NCBI RefSeq assembly: GCF_033446605.1
Contig: NZ_JAWQUO010000001.1
Span: 62,001 to 126,000, forward strand
Length of the DNA: 64,000 nucleotides
Direction: 5' to 3'
From: Iodobacter sp025352645
GTDB lineage: Bacteria; Pseudomonadota; Gammaproteobacteria; Burkholderiales; Chitinibacteraceae
The notes beneath the pieces are model-generated. The model saw only the letters and a list, made by a program, of their open reading frames with translations, was not told the origin of the DNA and searched no databases. Below, piece after piece: positions 59,021-64,000 of this stretch. The translations under genes were made by a program, and so were the position numbers. Position 1 is the stretch's first letter, and every line of letters begins with the position of its first letter.

Positions 59021-59143
59021 AACCCAAATCTTGAACCATGGAGAACACAGAGAGCACGGAGTTACACGGAAAAAACCATTTTTATGTTTTTAGGTTTTCT
59101 CTGTGTAACTCCGCGTCCTTCTTTGTGGTTCAAGGTTTGGGTT
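59021..59143. repeat. CACAGAG-type long palindrome between fis and purH
   Basis: AACCCAAATCTTGAACCA (59021-59038) and TGGTTCAAGGTTTGGGTT (59126-59143) pair with one mismatch; inside, ACACAGAG and CTCTGTGT, GGAGTTACAC and GTGTAACTCC also pair. It is the best-preserved copy in the window. Confidence 0.75.
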
Positions 59144-59188
59144 CGGTTTCAAATATTTAGTTGTTTATATATATACAGGGAAAAAACG

Positions 59189-60751
59189 ATGAGCAAAATT
59201 ACCCGCGCGCTGATCAGCGTATCCGATAAAACCGGTGTGCTTGATTTTGCCAAAGCCTTGGCGGCGCAAGGTGTCGAAATTTTGTCGACCGGTGGTACCG
59301 CCAAATTATTTAGCGACAACGGCGTGCCGGTGATCGAAGTGGCAGATTACACTGGCTTCCCTGAAATGCTGGATGGCCGTGTGAAAACACTGCATCCAAA
59401 AATTCATGGCGGCATTTTGGGCCGTCGCGATTTACCTGAACACCTTGCCACCATGCAAGAGCACGGCATCGGCAATATCGATCTGGTTTGTGTAAATCTC
59501 TACCCTTTTGAAGCGACCATTGCCAAGCCTGACTGCAGCTATGAAGATGCGATTGAAAATATCGATATCGGCGGCCCAGCCATGGTGCGCTCTGCCGCCA
59601 AAAACCACGCCCATGTAGCGATTGTGACTGATGCCAGCGATTACGCTGATCTAATCAAAGAAATGCAAGCCAACGATGGCGCTTTATTACTGGCCACACG
59701 TAAAGTATTGGCGAAAAAAGCCTTTAGCCATACCGCTGCTTACGATGGTGCAATTTCTAACTACCTGACTGCGCTGACGGTTGATGGCGAGAAAAAATCT
59801 TATCCAGATCGCCTAAATATGCAGTTCGTTAAAGTGCAAGATATGCGCTATGGCGAAAACCCACATCAAAGCGCTGCTTTTTACCGTGATATCGATCCCG
59901 CCGCAGGCAGCCTCGCTGCATACAAGCAATTGCAGGGTAAGGAATTAAGCTACAACAATGTGGCCGATTCGGATGCGGCATGGGAATGCGTGAAGCAGTT
60001 TGTAGAGCCTGCTTGTGTGATTGTGAAGCATGCCAATCCTTGCGGCGTGGCGGTGGGTGTGGATAGCTATTCAGCGTATCGCTTAGCGTTTGCAACCGAT
60101 ACCACTAGCGCGTTTGGCGGCATTATTGCGTTTAACCAGACGGTAGATGTGGATACTGCCGAGGCGGTATCTAAGCAATTTATGGAGGTGCTGATTGCTC
60201 CGGCCTATACCGCAGAAGCCTTAACACTGCTGGCTAAAAAGCAAAATGTTCGCGTGCTAGAAGTCCCCGTAGAGCAGGGCGCTAATCGCTTTGATGTGAA
60301 GCGTGTGGGTGGTGGCTTGTTGGTGCAAACTCCCGATACCCACATTTTGACGCTGAAAGATGTGAAGGTTGTGACTAAGCTACAGCCTACCGAGGCACAG
60401 CTTAAAGATCTGTTGTTTGCATGGAATGTCGCCAAATTTGTTAAATCAAACGCAATTGTATTCTGCGGCAAGGGCCAGACATTAGGTGTGGGCGCTGGCC
60501 AGATGAGCCGTGTGGATTCAACTAAAATTGCGGCCATTAAGGCCAAGAGCGCGGGTCTAGATTTACGTGGCTCGGTCGCCGCGTCTGATGCCTTTTTCCC
60601 TTTCCGCGATGGCGTGGATGTGATTGCTGAAAACGGCGTATCAGCGATTATCCAGCCGGGCGGCTCGGTGCGTGATGATGAAGTGATTGCGGCTGCAAAT
60701 GAGCATGGTATTGCAATGGTGGTGACAGGTGTTCGTCATTTCCGCCATTAA
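59189..60751 (+). CDS. purH: Bifunctional AICAR transformylase / IMP cyclohydrolase
   Basis: The product has 520 residues. The N-terminal MGS-like cyclohydrolase domain contains 'ALISVSDKTGVLDFAKAL', 'LSTGGTAKL' and 'GRVKTLHPKIHGG'; the C-terminal transformylase has 'IVKHANPCGVAVG' with the catalytic Lys-His pair and 'LRYGENPHQ'-like 'MRYGENPHQ'. It performs the last two steps of IMP synthesis. ATG at 59189 follows CAGGGAAAAA; the open frame upstream runs through the repeat and is not coding. A terminator follows. Confidence 0.96.
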   Translation: MSKITRALISVSDKTGVLDFAKALAAQGVEILSTGGTAKLFSDNGVPVIEVADYTGFPEMLDGRVKTLHPKIHGGILGRRDLPEHLATMQEHGIGNIDLVCVNLYPFEATIAKPDCSYEDAIENIDIGGPAMVRSAAKNHAHVAIVTDASDYADLIKEMQANDGALLLATRKVLAKKAFSHTAAYDGAISNYLTALTVDGEKKSYPDRLNMQFVKVQDMRYGENPHQSAAFYRDIDPAAGSLAAYKQLQGKELSYNNVADSDAAWECVKQFVEPACVIVKHANPCGVAVGVDSYSAYRLAFATDTTSAFGGIIAFNQTVDVDTAEAVSKQFMEVLIAPAYTAEALTLLAKKQNVRVLEVPVEQGANRFDVKRVGGGLLVQTPDTHILTLKDVKVVTKLQPTEAQLKDLLFAWNVAKFVKSNAIVFCGKGQTLGVGAGQMSRVDSTKIAAIKAKSAGLDLRGSVAASDAFFPFRDGVDVIAENGVSAIIQPGGSVRDDEVIAAANEHGIAMVVTGVRHFRH

Positions 60752-60774
60752 GATTGGCCAGTAGATGACCTGAA

Positions 60775-60802
60775 AGCGGGGAAGAGACTCCCCGCTTATT
60801 GT
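60775..60802 (+). terminator. Terminator after purH
   Basis: AGCGGGGA and TCCCCGCT form an 8-bp stem with a 6-base loop followed by TATTGTGTTT. Moderate T content. Confidence 0.7.
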
Positions 60803-60887
60803 GTTTATAGTATTTGATAGATTGTGCATTTTACTCAGTGGCTGGCCTTGGGGGCAGTGGTTTTCGCTTTGAAATATTTTGGTTGAA

Positions 60888-61448
60888 ATGATGAAAAAAC
60901 TGTTTGCCTGCCTTTGTCTGCTGATTGTCTTGCCTGCATCTGCGATGGATTGCTCCAATATGTGGGATTGGGCGACTGCTGCTTGCCAACGTGTGGATAA
61001 AATAAACCGAGAAGGCAAAAATGACTTGCTAGTCTCTGGTTACTCTTGGCATCAACGCTCAACTTACGACGAGGAGCTGCTCAGCTCATTTAATGAGTTT
61101 GCCTACGGCGGAGGGATTGGTAAGCGTATTGAAGATGAAAATGGCAACCAAGAATTTATCTACGGCATGATTATGGCCGATTCGCATGAGGACCCACAGT
61201 TGCAAGTAGGGTACATGAGGCTTTGGTTTTGGCCTGTTGCGGGCAAATTATCTGTGGGAGCGGGCATGTCGCTGTCTCTGATTTCACGTCAGGATGTAAT
61301 TGGTGGGATTCCTTTTCCTGCACCATTACCTTTTCTGGCGGTGCGTTATGGCAAAGCTTCGGTCATGGGTACCTTTATCCCCCGCTTGAATGGTCAGCTT
61401 AATAACGGGAACGTTGGCTACTTGTTTGGCCGTTATGAATTCGATTAA
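60888..61448 (+). CDS. pagP: Lipid A palmitoyltransferase PagP
   Basis: The product has 186 residues with a signal peptide ending at 'PASA'. The mature barrel of about 167 residues has 'SGYSWHQRSTYD' with His55 and 'MADSHEDP' with Asp98-Ser99, matching the catalytic His, Asp and Ser of E. coli PagP (His33, Asp76, Ser77 of the mature enzyme, from memory). The end 'NNGNVGYLFGRYEFD' also fits. PagP sits in the outer membrane and moves a palmitate from phospholipid to lipid A, raising resistance to cationic peptides. It has been placed between purH and purD, with its own terminator-free end. Start is the first of two ATG codons. Confidence 0.85.
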   Translation: MMKKLFACLCLLIVLPASAMDCSNMWDWATAACQRVDKINREGKNDLLVSGYSWHQRSTYDEELLSSFNEFAYGGGIGKRIEDENGNQEFIYGMIMADSHEDPQLQVGYMRLWFWPVAGKLSVGAGMSLSLISRQDVIGGIPFPAPLPFLAVRYGKASVMGTFIPRLNGQLNNGNVGYLFGRYEFD

Positions 61449-61527
61449 TTTTTATTGATGCTGGGATTGGCAAAGTGCCTGCTGGCAATTTGCTCTGTAT
61501 ATCGGGCTGTTACGAATTCGATTAATT
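61432..61527 (+). repeat. 19-bp direct repeat spanning the pagP stop
   Basis: GTTATGAATTCGATTAATT at 61432-61450 recurs as GTTACGAATTCGATTAATT at 61509-61527, one mismatch, 77 bases apart. The first copy includes the pagP stop codon and the second lies just before purD. Confidence 0.7.
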
Positions 61528-61539
61528 GGAAATCTGCAA

Positions 61540-62817
61540 ATGAATATTTTAGTGATTGGCTCGGGTGGCCGTGAGCACGCTCTGGCTTGGAAGATTGCCC
61601 AATCAGAACGTGTAGGCAAAGTGTTTGTCGCCCCAGGTAATGCGGGCACCGCACTAGAAAAAGATTTAATAAATGTTGATATCACTACAACAGCAGAACT
61701 GATTGCCTTTGCCAAGGCAGAAAACATCGCCATTACCGTGGTTGGCCCAGAAGCGCCGCTATCCAATGGCGTGGTCGATGCTTTCCGTGAAGAAGGCTTA
61801 AAAATCTTTGGCCCAACTCGCGCAGCGGCGCAGTTGGAATGGTCTAAAGACTTTGCCAAGGCCTTTATGCAACGCCACGGTATTCCCACTGCGGCATACC
61901 AAACCTTTGCAAGTAGCGATGAAGCGCACGCTTATATCAAAGCGCAGGGCGCACCTATTGTAATCAAGGCTGATGGCCTAGCCGCAGGTAAGGGCGTGGT
62001 GGTGGCGATGACGCTGGATGAAGCGCACGCTGCGGTTGATTCCATGCTTTCAGACAATAAATTTGGCGACGCGGGCGCGCGCGTAGTGATTGAAGAGTGC
62101 CTAGTTGGTGAAGAAGCCAGCTTTATTGTGATGGTGGATGGCAAAAATGTACTGGCTATGGCCTCCAGCCAAGATCACAAACGTCTACTAGACGGTGATG
62201 AAGGTCCGAACACCGGCGGTATGGGTGCGTATAGCCCCGCACCTGTGGTGACACCCGATGTACACGCCAAAGTCATGCGTGAAGTGATTATGCCTACCGT
62301 GCAGGGCATGGCGAAAGACGGCACAGTATTCACGGGCTTTTTATACGCGGGCTTGATGATAGATGCGCAGGGCAATCCTAAAGTGATCGAATACAACTGC
62401 CGCTTTGGCGATCCTGAAACCCAGCCAATTATGCTGCGTTTAAAGAGTGATTTTGTCACCTTGCTGGAGCATGGTGTGAATGGCACGCTGGATCAGATCG
62501 AAGCCGAGTGGGACCGCCGCGTGGCAATGGGCGTGGTAATGGCTGCGGCCAACTACCCAGAAACCCCGCGTAAAGGCGATTTAATCTCTGGCCTGCCAAC
62601 CACTGCTTTAGAAGACGGCCATGTATTTCATGCGGGCACTACGCTCAATGAACAAGGTGAAGCCATCACCGCCGGTGGCCGTGTGCTCTGTGTAACCGCC
62701 TTTGGCGACAGCTTTAAAATGGCGCAAAAACGCGCTTATCAAATCTTGGCAGGCGTGTCATTTGCAGGCGCACAATACCGCAGTGATATCGGCTGGCGAG
62801 CGATTAGCCGTAAGTGA
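61540..62817 (+). CDS. purD: Phosphoribosylamine-glycine ligase
   Basis: The product has 425 residues. It opens 'ILVIGSGGREHALAWKI', contains 'APGNAGT', the ATP-grasp segment 'IVIKADGLAAGKGVVVA' and 'YNCRFGDPETQPIM' for metal binding. It joins glycine to phosphoribosylamine in purine synthesis. ATG at 61540 follows a weak GGAAATC. It is separated from purH by pagP, whereas the two are often adjacent in related genomes. A strong terminator follows. Confidence 0.96.
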   Translation: MNILVIGSGGREHALAWKIAQSERVGKVFVAPGNAGTALEKDLINVDITTTAELIAFAKAENIAITVVGPEAPLSNGVVDAFREEGLKIFGPTRAAAQLEWSKDFAKAFMQRHGIPTAAYQTFASSDEAHAYIKAQGAPIVIKADGLAAGKGVVVAMTLDEAHAAVDSMLSDNKFGDAGARVVIEECLVGEEASFIVMVDGKNVLAMASSQDHKRLLDGDEGPNTGGMGAYSPAPVVTPDVHAKVMREVIMPTVQGMAKDGTVFTGFLYAGLMIDAQGNPKVIEYNCRFGDPETQPIMLRLKSDFVTLLEHGVNGTLDQIEAEWDRRVAMGVVMAAANYPETPRKGDLISGLPTTALEDGHVFHAGTTLNEQGEAITAGGRVLCVTAFGDSFKMAQKRAYQILAGVSFAGAQYRSDIGWRAISRK

Positions 62818-62834
62818 TATTTAAATCGTTAGAG

Positions 62835-62864
62835 AAAAAAGCCATGCTCTTGCATGGCTTTTTT
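62835..62864. terminator. Bidirectional terminator after purD
   Basis: AAAAAAGCCATGC and GCATGGCTTTTTT form a perfect 13-bp stem around TCTT. Confidence 0.93.
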
Positions 62865-62949
62865 CTTGCCCTAGGATTCTGATACAGATCAATAAATGGT
62901 TGGGCTTGGATTGACGCATTATTTTGTAAGGGTGAAGATGTTGTAACAA

Positions 62950-62968
62950 AAACCGTTCTCATTGCCAA
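62950..62968 (-). promoter_or_regulatory. Possible Fur box in front of feoAB
   Basis: Read on the minus strand, GGCAATGAGAACGGTTTTT agrees with the 19-bp Fur consensus GATAATGATAATCATTATC at 11 positions, mainly in the AATGAGAA half. It lies just before the feoA ATG. Ferrous iron uptake genes are usually Fur-controlled. Confidence 0.35.
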
Positions 62969-62972
62969 AACC

Positions 62973-63233
62973 ATGACACTTGCTGATCTCCCTCTGAATA
63001 CCCTTGCCAGAATTCTCTCCACCCAACTTTCCCCAGATTTAACTCAGCGGCTTGCGGCTTTGGGCCTGCATGCAGAGCGCGATATCGAGGTGATTCGCCG
63101 TGGTTTTCTTGGCGGGCCTTTGCAGCTGCGTGTGGCCAGTACCGAGTTTATGCTGAGGTGGGATGATGCCCGCAAAATTATGGTTTCGGTTTTACCACAG
63201 GCAGCAGCTGATCTGATTGCGGTGGCGGTATGA
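62973..63233 (+). CDS. feoA: Ferrous iron transport protein A
   Basis: The product has 86 residues, an SH3-like small protein. 'RLAALGLHAERDIEVIRRG' and 'GGPLQLRVASTEFMLRWDDA' are the FeoA core. It helps FeoB at the cytoplasmic side of the membrane. Its TGA overlaps the feoB ATG (ATGA). No strong ribosome-binding site is seen before its own ATG. Confidence 0.88.
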   Translation: MTLADLPLNTLARILSTQLSPDLTQRLAALGLHAERDIEVIRRGFLGGPLQLRVASTEFMLRWDDARKIMVSVLPQAAADLIAVAV

Positions 63234-64000
63234 AGCGCGTTGCCTTAGTGGGAATGCCGAACACCGGTAAATCAACTTTATTTAACCGCATTACCGGTGG
63301 CACGGCCCGCACGGCCAATTGGCCAGGGCTGACGGTGGAGCTGGCTTCTAGCCGGATTTTGCTGGGCGGCGCTATGGTGCAGATGATTGATCTGCCTGGG
63401 ATTTACGATTTAACGGGGGGAGCTGAGGATGAGCGGATTACTCAGACTTTCCTCAACCAAACGCCTTTAGATGCCATTTTATTGGTGCTGAATGCCACTC
63501 AGCTAGATAGACAATTGGTGTTGGCCTTGCAGCTTAAAGCCCTTGGTGCGCCGCTGATTATTGCGCTGAATATGAGCGATGAAGCCAAGCAGGCAGGGGT
63601 ACAGATTAATCTGGCAGGGCTGGCTGAAGCGCTGGGCTGCCCCGTGTTAAAAATTAGCGCTAAACATGGCAATGGTGTGGCGGAGCTAAAAGACGCGCTT
63701 AACCGGCTGATCAGTAGTCATACCCCGCAGCAAATTCAACTTAGCCATGCGCCAGAATCGCACACCCTGCACCGAGCCGAGGCGCAGCTCTACACGCGTT
63801 TTATTCAGCGCCCCGCTATTTTACCGGCAGGCCCAACGGCGCTGCTGGATCGCTGGGTGTTGCATCCCTTGCTGGGCTTGCCGCTGTTTGTACTGATGAT
63901 GTTTTTCCTTTTTCAGCTGACTTACGCCATTGGCGTGCCCTTACAAGATTTGATGAAAGGCGGTTTGGAGTGGTTTAAAACCGATATTTTACAAACAGCC
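63230..64000 (+). CDS. feoB: Ferrous iron transporter FeoB, N-terminal part
   Basis: The frame is open from ATG at 63230 to the right edge of the window (257 codons) and is truncated there. The GTPase domain has 'ALVGMPNTGKSTLFN' (G1), 'NWPGLTVE' (G2), 'DLPGIYDL' (G3), 'NMSD' (G4) and 'ISAKHGNG' (G5). The first membrane segment begins near residue 212 with 'LLGLPLFVLMMFF'. It imports Fe2+ across the inner membrane. Overlaps feoA by 4 bases. Confidence 0.93.
   Translation, partial: MKRVALVGMPNTGKSTLFNRITGGTARTANWPGLTVELASSRILLGGAMVQMIDLPGIYDLTGGAEDERITQTFLNQTPLDAILLVLNATQLDRQLVLALQLKALGAPLIIALNMSDEAKQAGVQINLAGLAEALGCPVLKISAKHGNGVAELKDALNRLISSHTPQQIQLSHAPESHTLHRAEAQLYTRFIQRPAILPAGPTALLDRWVLHPLLGLPLFVLMMFFLFQLTYAIGVPLQDLMKGGLEWFKTDILQTA

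Overview
The window looks like a chromosomal segment of a betaproteobacterium, most probably of the order Neisseriales (an Iodobacter/Chitinibacter-type genome). This is inferred from gene content and order: glnK-amtB, yqgE-ruvX-pyrB-pyrC', mreBCD-mrdA-rodA-rlpA divergent from gatCAB, dusB-fis, purH and purD, feoAB. No rRNA, tRNA, CRISPR array or transposase is visible. Many intergenic gaps carry short palindromic repeat elements of several families, some nested in one another.

Layout. 0-2.6 kb: a GNAT end fragment, ubiK, and glnK-amtB behind a sigma-54 promoter with an NtrC-type site. 3.4-5.6 kb: cca and cysK. 5.7-11.3 kb: an electrophile/aldehyde defence cluster (nemR, a small membrane protein, yqhD, a GST-like gene, curA, nemA) with two near-identical 15-bp palindromes in front of nemR and yqhD. 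11.5-21.4 kb: one giant gene for a protein of about 3,280 residues, made of some 370 octapeptide repeats and ending in a calcium-loop tail typical of type I-secreted giants. 22.3-27.7 kb: yfaZ-like porin, MFS exporter, pgk, cupin protein and class II aldolase fba.

28.0-37.3 kb is the accessory part. First comes a visibly AT-rich three-gene operon on the minus strand: a cytosine-C5 DNA methyltransferase, a 725-residue protein with two GHKL-type ATPase modules around a coiled coil and a DHp-like histidine segment, and a 278-residue protein joining a response-regulator receiver to a HEPN-like R-N-x3-H end. I read it as a candidate phosphorelay-controlled defence system, and it is the best candidate for something undescribed. 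It is followed by the decayed tip of an Rhs protein with a type-24-like toxin end and a probable immunity gene, bracketed by two 484-bp direct copies of Rhs core, then a solitary OLD/RecF-type ATPase and a CPBP protease.

37.3-64 kb is mostly core genome: two tandem paralogous exported proteins of unknown family, photolyase, yqgE-ruvX-pyrB-pyrC' (the last a dihydroorotase lookalike lacking metal ligands), an acyl-CoA-binding protein, a large GGDEF/EAL sensor, the rod-shape and elongation cluster, gatCAB, dusB-fis, purH, a PagP-type palmitoyltransferase, purD, feoA and the start of feoB. Coordinates of start codons were chosen from ribosome-binding sites and family N-termini; no database search was run.
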